Assembly (NCBI GenBank): GCA_916613615.1
Contig: OU744736.1
Location: 17,123,724 to 17,187,723 of the forward strand
Direction of reading: 5' to 3'
DNA length: 64,000 bases
Origin: Steromphala cineraria
Taxonomy: Eukaryota; Mollusca; Gastropoda; Trochida; Trochidae
The stretch's first letter is position 1. Each line of letters opens with the position of its first letter. The position numbers were made by a program, and so were the translations under genes. Shown piece after piece: positions 1-12,885 of this stretch. The notes beneath the pieces were generated by a model, which was given only the letters and a program-made list of their open reading frames with translations, did not search any database and was not told the origin of the DNA.

Positions 1-1229
1 ACTAGAAAAAAAGGAATTGGCAATGAACATGTCTTTCTCATTTCGATTTTATAGTTTGAGACTGAACTTGATTACAATTTTTGCAATGAATATTTTAAAT
101 GAAATTTTACTGTAGCGAATATCAAACCTTAGAATATAGCGTCAAGCTTGACATACTTTTACTTATGTATATTTCAAGTTAAAGATCGTGTTTCTCAAAT
201 AAAAATCTACGTAGGACAGATGCTGTTCCATACGCTTTCAGCAAAACTGTGAATGTAGGTGAAATTGTTCAAGTGCCACATTAAGGTTATGCAAATAAAG
301 TTGTACTAGAATGTGAATATGAAACCAGTTCTGTGTTTATCTGCACGCATTCGACTGAGCTAGTTTTTCCCACTCTTCTAAGTGGGGCCTCTAGAAAACA
401 GCTGTTTTTCCACGCCGTGTCACTGAGGATTTAAACAAGCAAACATAGTATAATTTGTCATGCTTGAGGAATGGTTATTTCTAGGAGAAACTGCTGAAAA
501 CGCTTTTACAAAGTGGTTATCACTGGGTAATTAAGACGTTTCGGAAATAATTGACGATTGTTCTTGTATATATTCATTATGCATATACTTATATATTCAA
601 GAAATGGTTATATGCCTACGTTTGTACGGTTAAACGCTTTGCGATAATCAGTTTACTTCGTTAAGGTATTAAGTAAACTTGGAAAAAAGATATATGTATA
701 GAATATGGTTAACATTCCTTTGAAACGTAGTTTGGAATGAATCAGCAAACCAAATTAACGTGTTTTTTAAATATTTTATAATCAGCATTAATCAAGGATT
801 CCATCAATATAATGTTCATATATACACGAAGAAATGTCATTTATCGGTACTTTTTGGTGACTGACTAAAATCGTGCAGAAACTCATGTCTAGTGTATATG
901 TAGCACAAGTCATCGCAGAAAAAATTTCTGAAGCGTACGGAAATGCTCATAGAATGTAGAGATCGAGACAGTTTGACATACATATGACACTAGGAACTTT
1001 CCCTAGAATGATAATTGTATTCCCAGGAAAGCTCCGGTCGTCTCTTCCCCTAACAAGTAGCAGATTATTCATGCTGGATCTATCAAGAGGTTTTCAGTAT
1101 CTGTTTGATGTTTTAAGAAACATTATATCATTTGCTAAAAAGGAAATAACGTTTCTTGCTGGGGTAAACGTCAAACAAGAATTATGAGGCTAATAGTTGT
1201 AAAATAGTTAAAAGCGGGTTATGCTAAAC
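1..1229. other. No gene seen
   Basis: AT-rich sequence with short chance open frames (984-1187) and no domain, splice context or clear repeat. Confidence 0.6.
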
Positions 1230-1252
1230 TCGAAAACGGACAATGACGCACG
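1230..1252 (+). repeat. Isolated copy of the family B core
   Basis: TCGAAAACGGACAATGACGC followed by ACG matches the core of the B elements, but no paired terminal repeats are visible around it. It is probably a relic. Confidence 0.5.
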
Positions 1253-1711
1253 AAGAAATGAAATTAGAGATTTAAACAATCAATTAATAATTTATCAAAC
1301 ATCGCAAAAGTTTGTTTTCTATAAACGGCAACTTGTTAACAAAAAAATGTTGTTTAAGACCTCTGAGACCAACAGTTTATCAGGTAGTTTTGATACAAAA
1401 GAAATATATATTTTGGTTAAACTTTTTTAGACTGTGTCAATAAGACACTTATTATTTTAAAAAAACTACAGTAGAATAATTATTTGAGAATAATTGATTT
1501 AATCAAATCATTCATAATCTCCCGTATCCTCCAATTCAGTTTAGTTTTCAATTTAGTTGGTACTTATCAGGGTGTATATAGAGATTCTCACCAAGTGTCT
1601 TCTGATATGAAATATATCAACACAAGTTGATAAAAGTGACTAATATCATTTGTTATCATCAAAAATTAGTTTTCATTACATTAGCATAAAAATTGTACAT
1701 CTTTGAACCAA

Positions 1712-1798
1712 TGATGTCATTGCACATTGACGTCGTTGCGTTTATGACGTCATATGATTGTGACGTAATTTTGATGACGTAAAACGTGTGTGATGTCA
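1712..1798 (+). promoter_or_regulatory. Cluster of CRE-like sites
   Basis: Six TGACGT/TGATGT-type octamers begin at 1712, 1728, 1745, 1761, 1775 and 1791, about 16 bp apart. One (1745) is the full palindrome TGACGTCA bound by CREB/ATF factors. It could be a regulatory array or a short degenerate tandem repeat. No adjacent gene is recognised. Confidence 0.4.
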
Positions 1799-1842
1799 TA
1801 AACTTGCTGATGACAGGGCATTGTTAAAATCTACTGTCAAAA

Positions 1843-1890
1843 CGATATCTCCTAGGAGATATCGCTTGATCTCCCACAAGCGATATCTCC
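1843..1890. repeat. Palindrome with repeated half
   Basis: A perfect 22-bp palindrome, centred on CCTAGG, spans 1843-1864. The half CGATATCTCC recurs at 1881-1890. It can form a hairpin; function unknown. Confidence 0.7.
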
Positions 1891-3561
1891 TGTGGAACAA
1901 AGTTTTGGATGATAAATATCAATAATGCTTTATATATAACAACGATATTTTCAACCGATGAATAACAATATCAAATCTTTGGTCACTTATATGTGACACC
2001 AAACATTTGAGGCCATATCTTTCATTTTCATCTTAAAAACGCCCTTTAAAGCAGAACTCACTGTAAAGTGACATCATTTCAGTTTGTTTTGAACTAATCA
2101 ATGTTTGTAATGCAAACTGCAACGATGTTTATGAATATAATTAAACATCATTTACACTCCTTTCCCGAACCATTACTGTCAAAACACGAGTGCTAAAATT
2201 TGTCGATTTTAGTTTTTTTGCCCTTTAGCAAAAATCTAGTAAAACAAATAAGGTTAAAAATCCATGACCATGCTTGTGCCGTCACATGATTGAAGTGTAA
2301 TTAATGAAATGGATTACTGCTCAATGACGTCATGGATCATTGCTTCGTGGTGTCATGTATAATTGCTTCGTGGTGTCAATTTAAAAAGTTGTGGAATTAA
2401 AAGCTGGGAGCACCGTTCATCTTCGCCAAGTCAAAACTCTATATTCCTTTGATACCATGATTCATTATATCACGTGATCATGATTTTTCATCTTCATCAA
2501 CACCTGACTTTTCTCTTCAGTGGTTTACATTTAGTAAAATCGTTGAGAAATCATCAAATACCTACAGAGCCAACCTACAAAATTAAAAGCACTGAAAGTA
2601 CTAATAGCTTGGCCACGAGACTTCGACAAAACCCAAGTTTTATATTTGGTAGTTAAACTTTTCACTTTCAGGAGCCCCTTGTACAGTTCTTATTATTTCA
2701 GTGCCGCTGTTTCAAAACCTGAATTCATTGGAAATACGTAATACATAGCTGTTGAGAAATTGAAATATTCTATTTACAAGTGCTCGACATGTCCGGTCAA
2801 TAAGCAGACCGGAAAAGTATTAGTGAGGGTCGTATTTATCCAAAACATGAAATGTAATTTGCAATATTGATTACATTTGAATGATCTTAAATATCTAATG
2901 TCATATTCTTCATCTTCATCAACTTTCTTTATAAAAAGTGTATAAACATTAATTGTACGAATCGACTAGCTCAGCCTTAAAAAGTAATTGAACTTATCAG
3001 CTTTTGTTGTTTGACAAGATATCTTATGATTCGTGAGTATATCTGACATGACAAGTACAACAAAAAGTATAACAAATTTAACACAAATATAGCATACAAT
3101 GATAGTCAAAGCACATCAATAGTTTAACATTTTTTACACAAATTTCTCTCAATCTTCAATAATGGAAAATTAAAAAAAATCTGTATGAATACTATTGAAA
3201 TATAGATTGTGAACCTTCTGAATTTCTTCTTTTTTCCAACTGCAAACTGAATAATACAACAAAAAAAGTTATCAGTTCAATGCAGTAACATTTTCAACAA
3301 TCAACTTATTATTATTTGAGCTAACCCGTTTGCTGTAAAGTCAAAACATAACTGAAAACCTGTACTTTGATCCGTCGGAGAGTGCAACGTGTGCCACTTT
3401 TAGAAAAAATGCCAAGCATGCTCATTAAGGATGCTAATTATAATTCCGTTACACTAATTTGATATTTTCATCAAATCCCCCAATCGGTATCCAAAAATAC
3501 CAAACGTTTCTTGTCCCACCTGTTGGTACCTGTTGATGTTGTTGAACTTGAGGTGATTCAT
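1891..3561. other. No gene seen
   Basis: AT-rich. It includes a short local duplication (TTGCTTCGTGGTGTCA, 2341 and 2366) and a lone C-family end facing left at 3504-3517. Confidence 0.6.
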
Positions 3562-3628
3562 CTTAAAGGGGCAGTAGCACGTTTAGGGGGGAATATAAGG
3601 GGATGTCAGGAAAATGAAAATTAATGCT
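3562..3628 (+). mobile_element. MITE family A, left-end fragment
   Basis: It begins TTAAAGGGGCAGTAGCACG and matches the first 65 bp of the full copy at 4077. The match stops abruptly where the 450-bp dispersed repeat begins. Confidence 0.75.
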
Positions 3629-4070
3629 AGCCTATTTGTGGCAGATAGTTTCTATGTTATTTGCCTTGCCTAAACCCAAATCACTCTCTGTGTGTTTGAA
3701 ACAAAGAAGCAATATAGAAACTATCGGTTTTTCCTCTAATATCCGATTACCGGTTTCTCAATTTCAGAGGTTTATCACGTCTGTTGATTTTTTAACTTCG
3801 TTGACTTTAAAAAAAGCAAATATCAAAGCTTTGCAAATTTACAATGGCTCAAGTCATCAAGTTCGATGTATAGACATTTGTTTAACAAGCGATGCTTTAA
3901 AGTGGAAAGGGTTTCTCTCAATACTTGCAAAGACTTCATATAAAAAATACCTGCTTACGATCAACGGCTAAGGATTTGAGTGAAAGTCGAAGACTACAGA
4001 GACAGAGGATTAAAACAGTCAGTAACCAGTTATCATTTACGCGTTTAAAGTTGACAGAGATGGAAGATTT
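3629..4070 (+). repeat. 450-bp dispersed repeat, copy 1
   Basis: This copy matches 12420-12885 in the same orientation along nearly all its length, starting GCTAGCCTATTTGTGGCAGA. A 115-codon frame is open here but broken in the other copy, and no protein family is recognised, so I do not call it a gene. It is bounded directly by A-family MITE sequence on both sides. Confidence 0.85.
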
Positions 4071-4076
4071 TACAGT

Positions 4077-4418
4077 TTAAAGGGACAGTAGCACATTTAG
4101 GGGGAATATAGTGTGATGTCAGGAAAATTAAAATCAATGGTTCCAATTGAAAGATAATGTATTTAATCTAAATGAAGCAGTAATAAATCAAATAAATAAT
4201 GTAAGGTTGACCAATGGGATTCCCCTTTCTTATACAAAAATGGCCGCCAATGGTCTTTAGGTGAACCCTTATAATTTGTTCTCTTACTATGGATGATTAG
4301 TTTGAGAATGAGATTTCTGACACTACCAAAATGATACATTTAGCATTAATGTACAATTATCAGGGCAAAATTTACAATATAAAATAAAAAAAAAACACGT
4401 GCTGCTGCCCCTGTAAAG
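4077..4418 (+). mobile_element. MITE family A, full copy
   Basis: The left end is TTAAAGGGACAGTAGCAC, and the right end, read in reverse, is the same motif with changes. The interior matches the copies at 30.7 and 58.7 kb, including the block ATGGCCGCCAATGG. No ORF is present. Ends in TTAA suggest a TTAA-targeting (piggyBac-like) transposase source, which is an inference. Confidence 0.8.
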
Positions 4419-5104
4419 GCCTTTTAAACGTTATTTTGATTTTCTCAGTTATTCCAATGTTATCTTATCAAATACTGTCGATGTCGCTGGGCTTCAAGCG
4501 ATTCCACTTATAGGCACTATAGCACGTTATTTTGATTTAGTTAAGATATGTCTCAATTTATGTACAAACGTACACTACTATACTGCGAAAGATCAGCTCA
4601 TTATCTCTATTTTAGTGAAAAGGGGACGTACCGGCCCCGGTCTCCCCTATTTTATGCAAACAACATTATCAGGATTAAAAAAGTCTTGCATATCCGCAGT
4701 TGTCCTCACGTGGGTATTTTGGTGTTCAAACTTTTGGTTCATTTGTGTATAGAAACCTTAAGGTTCTTAAATCTTTTTTAAAACTCCATATATTGTTTAC
4801 AAAACTTACTTGCAATTGATAACACTCGTTTCCTATTTGCTTCAATAAGAAAACGTCTACGGGACCTTTAAAGTCATGATACACACACACTGAGGGGCAA
4901 AAGAAACGATACCTACATTCAAAAGGGTAAACAAAAATACAGTTAAAACATGTTATAATGACAGCATTTGTCCAACAGAAAGAGCACCATATCAAGGTTA
5001 ATATATATATAAACCACTAATTAGACAATCTATACAATATGCAATCAGTGTTAACTCATTAAAGCCATTAAATTAACCTCATTTAATTAAAACAATGTCA
5101 TAAC

Positions 5105-5285
5105 TAGTTGGGTTTCATTGGCATTATAGTAAGGCATATGGATGCCGGTTGAATACTCCCCAGGGAGTTGAATTGGAAAAATGATCGGACGGCGAAAGAA
5201 TGCCATTGACCAGCGGAAAAAAATGTAAGCGCCTTGAGCAACCACGAGTGGTTGGATATGCGCGCTATATAAATAGGAAATAAAA
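5105..5285 (+). mobile_element. SINE/LINE 3' tail fragment
   Basis: The segment GTAAGCGCCTTGAGCA at 5225-5240, the hairpin-like CCACGAGTGG, then GCGCGCTATATAAAT form a 3' end resembling that of L2/CR1-type LINEs and the SINEs that share their tails. The preceding 120 bp is higher in GC than its flanks and probably belongs to the same insertion. No ORF is seen, and the 5' limit is a guess. Confidence 0.55.
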
Positions 5286-5970
5286 AGGAAAACTGACAAT
5301 GGCATCATATTCAGTCTGACATTATTACTAGTAAGATATTGGTACATACTAAGGCATAATAACCAGGGGTTGCTGTGCCGTGGTTAGTGAAAAGCGACGA
5401 CGAATCCCTGAGAAAGGCACACGAGTTGAGAAGAAGTACTTACAATTTAACAGAGTATTGTACTTATTTTCATGACTTTCAATTACAATTTAAGTCTTAA
5501 GACACTTTTTCGAACATGTTTCTTGTGGTCACAAAATTATGAAATGAAGAAATCTTATAAATACAAGACGTTATCAATATACATAACTTGTATTCAATTT
5601 GTTTTCGCATATATCCTTTAAGCCGCTAAAAAAAGGAAGAAAAAAGAAAAGAAAACCAACCAATTTTCTCAATTCCATTTCGTCGCTTTTAGGATATTTT
5701 ATTTGAAAGTCGTGTTTTTCAAAATGTGAACAAATATTGTTTTAAAATCAATAGCTTAGTTCAGATAGGTGCTTAAGAAATAAAGTAGCCTGGTTTCCGC
5801 CATAGTTATCATTTGTGGCTTGTATTCTCATACTCTAGGTATGTCATTGTTTCTCTTGATCCAAATTGTATTACTAAACCTAGATATGACACAATCATAA
5901 TTTGTTTTCCCTTATATTTTCAATGTTGAGATCTTTGAATAATGAGACGATTGTTTATAATTTGTCCTCA

Positions 5971-6523
5971 GTCGTAACTTGTACATTGAGATTAACGTTG
6001 TCTGTTGACGAAGAATCGCGAATAATTATTTTTCATTTAGCAACTATCTCTTAAACGGTACTTTCGCATAATGTCGTTTAGCCTATTACGATAAGCATGT
6101 TCTTTTATTCAATAACCAGAGGTATATAATTATGCCTTTAAGAAATCATTTTATGTCGCGTGAACCGAAATAAATGAGATATAGAAATTATAGCTCGAGG
6201 AAGTGTGAAATATGACTTTTACAAAACGAGTGTGAATTTTTGTAAACGAGTCGTAACTTGTACATTGAGATTAACGTTGTCTGTTGACGAAGAATCGCGA
6301 ATAATTATTTTTCATTTAGCAACTATCTCTTAAACGGTACTTTCGCATAATGTCGTTTAGCCTATTACGATAAGCATGTTCTTTTATTCAATAACCAGAG
6401 GTATATAATTATGCCTTTAAGAAATCATTTTATGTCGCGTGAACCGAAATAAATGAGATATAGAAATTATAGCTCGAGGAAGTGTGAAATATGACTTTTA
6501 CAAAACGAGTGTGAATTTTTGTA
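5971..6523 (+). repeat. Perfect 279-bp tandem duplication
   Basis: Two head-to-tail copies start at 5971 and 6250 with GTCGTAACTTGTACATTGAG. As read they are identical over about 274 bp. No coding frame spans them. Lack of divergence implies a recent event or an assembly artefact. Confidence 0.93.
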
Positions 6524-6665
6524 TTACCCGATTCTATTCCATTTTACCGACGGCCGGATAAGCTGACGTCATGAACAATGGTGTTATGACGTCACAGGCG
6601 AAAAAATACCGCACCCGCGCTACAACATTCATTGCTAGGCAAAAGTGATGTCTGCTCATGTTGAA
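6524..6665 (+). repeat. Dispersed repeat with two CRE palindromes
   Basis: It contains TGACGTCA at 6564 and at 6587, then a block with CTACAACA and GCTAGGCAAAAGTGA. A related, more decayed copy lies at 42.3 kb. Confidence 0.6.
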
Positions 6666-8346
6666 AATATGTCAACACTTATTCTCAACCATACGGGTAA
6701 TAAATGACGTTATGGATGATGCAGTTTAATGCAGATAGTTATAAACCTTCAATGTAGGTTTGGTTATGTTAACGCTGCTTAAACGGTAATTGAGTGATGA
6801 AATAATGACATTGTTGACGGCACTGACATTCTTTGAGCGATAATCACGCCCTTCAAGGTAACTTTATATTTCCTCGTTACACGGCCTTCATCCCGTAGAA
6901 ATACAAGTGCCGTGGAATTCTGTACACGCTTCCGTCTTCTTCAGAACAAAATCAACACAAGAGGGAAATACTTACATAAGTATGTAGACACTTCCGTTTC
7001 ATCTGTTTAACAGATTGCTCTACGAATAGACGACTTAAGCTTCAGACATAGAGACATCGCTCAAAATAATGTTAACCTTATTACCATCATCAAGCTATGG
7101 GAGGTGTTAAGTGGTGGAATGCCGAGAGTAGAACAAAACAGTTACGGAAAATTCCTCAAGTTCTCTTCTCATTTCTTGCTATTTTTACCATCAGAATATG
7201 TTCACTAATCCACTTCACCCCCATCGGGTTGCCAGGGTCATGCGTTTGGAATTCCTTATAAAATCGACAAACTATTTTCATCATTTCGCTAATTGGATAC
7301 TCTTAATGATTCCACTTATACCAACTTAGGAATATGTCTGTTTTCCGGGTCATTCAGAAGCAAATTGTTTGCAATCTATTCTTATTATCTATGATTCCAA
7401 AATATCTTCCAATAATATTACTCGTAGCCTTTTTGGTCACTTTGTGTATATGTGTTTGGAATTTCGATTTTCATTTTCGTTTGAAGTATCTTCACAATGT
7501 TTGCCAATAAACACGTTTTTCACTGATGGGTAACGTAATTATAAGACAACTTTGTCATTCTTCGGAATTAATCAGTAGCAGAGGATATCAGACAGAGAAC
7601 TTTAAAAAAATTATATGATCAGCAATGAAATACTGGGTTTTATCAGTGATATAAAATGTCTATCAGGCTACAGTGACGATCTATTATATTTTCACTCTTA
7701 CCGGTGACGATACATATATCGCCACTGGTCAGGTGCCGGATCTATTTTCAGGTATCATATTTTTTTACAAATTGGGGCAACTTTGCAGTTTCAAAGCAAT
7801 AACTATAGCATTATCACTTGTTACCACCACTTTCATTAGATTATCAATGGATACCTTAGCTTTATCATTAGTGGTTTCGTTACAAAATGCTATATTGACT
7901 ATTATTTTACTATGTTTACAAAGGTTTACAAAGCTCTGATAAATTTTAGAAATAGTTAGCAAAAAAAAAATAGCGAAATAAAAGAAGCAAAACTTTACTA
8001 GTCCTCTTAATTATCGACTGTTGTATCCTTAACTAGGCAACATATATCTTAAATCGATCCATTTTTAAAACTCGGAGCTGATAATAGCAATATTTATTCA
8101 ATATTTCTTAGGCGTTTCGATGTAATATTAGGCTTAAATCACATGACTTAAATTGTGCATATTGGTTTGTTTAAATCGAAGTGGGAATAGATGAAAACCC
8201 TGCTCACCACACCTGTCGATTGTTGCAATGGTGTTGCTGATAGCGTTTAATATCGTTTAATATTGATCTTCTATATGTAACATATTTCTGAATTTACACA
8301 TGTATATCCTTTTAAAATGTTTCATAAGATCTTATTTCCGTTTCAG
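6666..8346. other. No gene seen
   Basis: AT-rich. Opposite-strand open frames at 7673-7962 overlap and have no coding features. Confidence 0.55.
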
Positions 8347-8499
8347 GCCCACTGTGGTAGCTTGAGAAATCGTTGTCGTCATATTCCACCCGGACGTTGT
8401 GTACGCGCATGCGTAAATGGACAAATTAAGACGGTATGTCGGATTCCCCCAACACATCATCATGATCGACGGTGTTTGGTCCTGGATGGCAACCAGTGA
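8347..8499 (+). CDS. Possible cysteine-rich exon, unidentified
   Basis: A good acceptor (cttatttccgtttcag) precedes 50 codons and a TGA. The peptide has six cysteines spaced C-x5-C-x7-C-x3-C-x8-C-x11-C, with many Arg and a His triplet (PPTHHHDRRC). This looks like a piece of a secreted disulphide-rich protein, but I recognise no family and find no partner exon or signal peptide upstream. A second frame (8417-8698, 93 codons) overlaps it and also has six cysteines, so at most one is real. An internal donor (ACG/gtatgt after 8435) is possible. Confidence 0.25.
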   Translation, partial: AHCGSLRNRCRHIPPGRCVRACVNGQIKTVCRIPPTHHHDRRCLVLDGNQ

Positions 8500-9642
8500 T
8501 AGCGTTGAAATGACAACATGTGATAACTCAAACAATCAACACAAATGTACTATCTGTTCCTTGGCTGTGAGACATAATCAAGGGTATGGCTGCACCGAAA
8601 AACTCTCCATCAAATATGGTGCTGAGAACATGTCTGTTCAGAAGTTTGTTTGTTCAAAAAGAACCTCTTGGATTTCGACCATCGGTTGCAATGGTTGAAA
8701 CATTTCCAGATGTTTGGAATGCCATGTTCTATAGAACTGCCCATCATATTATTGTTATTTTAGCTTTCAGATACAAATTAAAAGGTAAAAGGGCAAGTTT
8801 GTACGAACTAGAATAGGGGATAGTACCTGTTCAACTGTATCACGCCCATGAAAATTATAACTTTCTAATTTTATTTCATTTCCATTCTTAAAAGAAAAAC
8901 TCAAATATTTCCGACTTCAAATGGCATTTTAATGTGTATATAATTAAGGATATTCGATTTAATTTCGTTTCTTTTTTCGTTATTTATTTCTTTCGTGTTT
9001 TCAAGCAAAGCATTTCATTTTACCTTTGATGTGAAAATATTACTTTCAATGTTTGTAAGTAATTGTTACGAGTTAACGTTTTGTTTCCGGTGCTCTGTTT
9101 AAGGTGCTGTTTTCCTTACGACTGCGCAAAGGATAAGAAATACTTTCTTCTCAATATCGTTTCTAGTCCTAATATTGTTGTTAGACCCTTAAAACGATTT
9201 ATGTTAATTCTTGAATGCTAGTGAAGTTTAAAGCTAAGTCGAAAATAGAATGTTTTTAAAGTCGCTTAACCTAAAATCATTCTCCGTCCATATTTGGCCA
9301 AATTAGGAGCCGTGTGAACCATACATATATATTTGTAGATGTATATATTATATTAACATACAACATCTCCTATATGTGTGACTGGTATTGTTGGTTTCAT
9401 AAGCTGATTGCATAATAACTGATGTATTATAGATGTTAACTGTCTGCATTTCTTTATTGAAAACATGACCACGTATATTTAACCTCTTCTGGCATTGTCA
9501 AAAGCACTAACGATTTTAAAACGATTTTGAAACGATTTTGAAGTTAAACAAAGGAATCCAAACCAGGCTTAAGAAAAGTAATATTTATACAATTAATAAT
9601 TTATTAAGGAGTACTGCACTTCGTTGTGGTACCTAAACTCAC

Positions 9643-10218
9643 GGGCAAAAGAAACGCTGGTAACATAAATGTCATGATGTTTTATTCCATGTAACAAAAA
9701 TATGAATGAAAGATAGTGGCAAAGTTTCCTTAGAAGTCAACTATATTATATTTGCCTTGTTTGAATCATTTTCTGTTGATGACTTTGCATGGCGCCTTTC
9801 GAAACGCGTGTAAAAAAATCACCAATTTGCTATCGCCTTAACTAAGCGAGATAGAAGAGCGAAATTGGTCATTTTTGCATATTTGTAGACGTTATATAAC
9901 GAAAACACGTCAGTGCATCCATGTCAAAGTGGATGTTTTTCATTAACAACATCTCAAATAACCTTCTCATATACATTTCCAAAATTCAAATTTAATTTCA
10001 AAATATTTATTACAAAAAAAGTACTTGAAAACAGCGATTTTCGCACCCTAACAGTGTTTAGACAACCACAGTACAAAAAACGTCATGCAATCATGGCTGA
10101 AATTATGAGAGATAATTCTCAAAATACTCTTTTATGAAACACATTCGACATTGCAATTACACGACATGCATTATTTGTTTATCCTTCGTTTGAAAAATAC
10201 CCAACGTTTCTTTTGCCC
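9643..10218. mobile_element. MITE family C copy
   Basis: The left end is GGGCAAAAGAAACG, and the right end is its exact reverse complement. The interior is AT-rich and non-coding; an open frame inside (9913-10137) has no domain features. Confidence 0.72.
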
Positions 10219-12419
10219 ATGGGTTTATGTTGTATATCAAGATAACTGGTTTCAATTCGTCACAACAATATGTTTTGCATCTTTGAAATTGACATTGATT
10301 GTCTGACAACATAGGGTAATATCGCTAGTTGAATGAGTTATGTAAATCTAATTTTAATAGCATCAGACTTATTGTTAACTTGGTAAATAAAATTGTGTGT
10401 TCATTTGTAAATATATGTAAATATTCGGCATATTTGATGGTTCCAAATGTGTATTAAACTATAATTGAATTTCAGTAGTGTTTGTCGTATGCTATAGTTG
10501 TCGTCGTTTATGTGTGGTGAACGTGTTCCTTGCTTGCATATATCCCCACAAATGTATTGGTCAGGGTAATGTATTCAATGATAAACGACGTACACTGTCA
10601 AGGTAGTTTAAACCTTTCCATTGTCGAAGTATCCTCTTTGAAATTGGACAAAGGCTTTTAAAGGGAGATTAGCACTTATTTTCAGCTAATGTGCAAATTT
10701 CAAATGTCGAAAATAAAACTTGAAGATATATTTAAAGGTACAAATACCGTCTGACATTACTGAATCCATCTTTGGGGGACCCACATCGCACTTGATTACA
10801 TAACCTGAAAATCTTCAATGTCTGATACGTTTTCATGTTTTATTACCAAAAAGGTTTTATTTTGCCGTGATATTGCATGGCTGGATTTAGGTTGCAGAGT
10901 CCAAGAGATAACTGACTATGCAAACATACACATTCAAAACACAAACATTTTTATAAAAGGTATTTTATCAAATACGAGACACAATTCATCGGTACTTTAC
11001 GGAGACACACAAGTTTAATAAGTTTAAGCTTACCAAGAGGTAGTATTGCGCTTTTCATCTTCCCTGATGCAACTTAAAATGGAAAAATTAAGAAAAGGAT
11101 ATGATGCCCTCTTCAATAACGTCAAATATTCATCAAATACGTTATGTTGTCACTTAAACTAAAAATGTTGACATTAGATTAAACCTAAAGTAAATGATCC
11201 AAGTAACATGTAGCAACTTGTAGCAACTTGTAGCAATCATATTATACAAGCTTATGTTAAATACCAAAGTTGTAACGTAGTTAATGAAGACGTATCTTCG
11301 AACAATTGTTCCAATCCTCATTAAAAACGCAACTGTAAGAGCGATGTTCCCACACATTTTGGTTCACGTCCATATTTTATATGAAAGATAACCTGTAACG
11401 TATCTAATGATAAAAGTAGGGACAACTTAATTTAGCAGCTAGTTGTATTTTGAAGTGACGAGTGATTCTAAAACTATCAAATCTGATGGCACTTGGATTT
11501 TACGAATGCATAGACTTTGTTACTTATAGACTTGAATATCAACTTGAGAAATTAGCCAGCTATCAAACAATATACTATGCAGAGGGACACGACTTTAAGT
11601 ATGTCGTTCTGTTCTATCCTTGTCGGTTTCATACAAATTCAATAAAGACTTATCGAAAATTAGTATTCCTGTCCCTCATCTATTCAATGGAACCAAACTA
11701 GCAAGCATGGCCATGTCAAGGGTTAAATTGAAAATGTTATAGCAAGATCATCAATTTTGATGAATATGCCCTTTATCCGAGATTGAGTATCAGGTTACTT
11801 TAGGGCTATTTTTTTATGTATTGAGGTAATGGGGATTATTTTTGTATAAATTTGTCTTGGATGAAGTTATAAAATGTACTATAAGGAGTAGAGTATTCAA
11901 ATCATGGTGATAGCAGGAATTAACGTTGAAGAACGTCAAGGTACCTTTTCAACATACGGCCTCCAAAGTGGTATGCTTTGAAATTTAGCTTAGGCTCTGA
12001 ACAACACAAACCGCTTTTTCTCTCCAATCAATCTTAGTCAGTATTACTGTTCACGCAAATTTCAATATCAATTTTGAAACTTGTAACTCTTTTGAATGGA
12101 AACGTATATTGCATGAAATCAAATATTGAAGTAAAGTATCAACACATACTTATACTATCCTAAAGAAAATATGAAACGTCTAATTATGTCATTTCATGGT
12201 TGTTTGTGAAGTACTGCTTAATGTAAAAAATTATAACTAGTTGTTCAACAAGTGAAAAGCCTTGCGAGCTTTACAATATCTAGTTGGCAAAATTAAGAAG
12301 TCTGTAAAAATAAGTAATTTTGGGATCAAATAACACTTTATGAATGGTTACTATAGACTACATCGACTTTTTCCTTCAGTAAGAGAAATCTAGACATTGG
12401 TACAACTCATGATCAGGAG
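10219..12419. other. No gene seen
   Basis: AT-rich with several short open frames on both strands. A short AAAGGGAGATTAGCAC at 10659 may be a decayed A-family end. Confidence 0.55.
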
Positions 12420-12885
12420 ATGCTAGCCTATTTGTGGCAGATATTGTTTCTACGTAATTTGCCTTTCGTAAAACCCAAATCACTCTCTGTGTGTTTGAAA
12501 CAAAGAAGCAATATAGGAACTATCGATTTTCCCCTAATATCCGATTACCGGTTTCTTAATTTTAGAAGGGTATCACGTCTGTTGGTTTTGAACTTCCTTG
12601 ACTTTTAAAAAAACCAAATATCAAAGCTTTGCAAATTTACAATGGCTCAAGTCATCAAGTACGATGTATAGACATTTTTGTTTAACAAGCGATGCTTTAA
12701 AGTTGAAAGGCTTTTCTCCCAAAACTTGCAAAAACTTCTTATTAGAAATACCTGCTTACGATCAACGACTAAGGATTTGACCACAGTGAGATTAGAAGAC
12801 CACAGAAAAAGAGGATGAAAACAGATTCAGTAACCAGTTATCATTTACGTGTTTAAAGGATTGACAGAGATGGAAGATTTTAGAT
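12420..12885 (+). repeat. 450-bp dispersed repeat, copy 2
   Basis: It is the same repeat as at 3.6 kb, with scattered substitutions and small indels that break the open frame. It has no MITE sequence around it. Confidence 0.85.
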
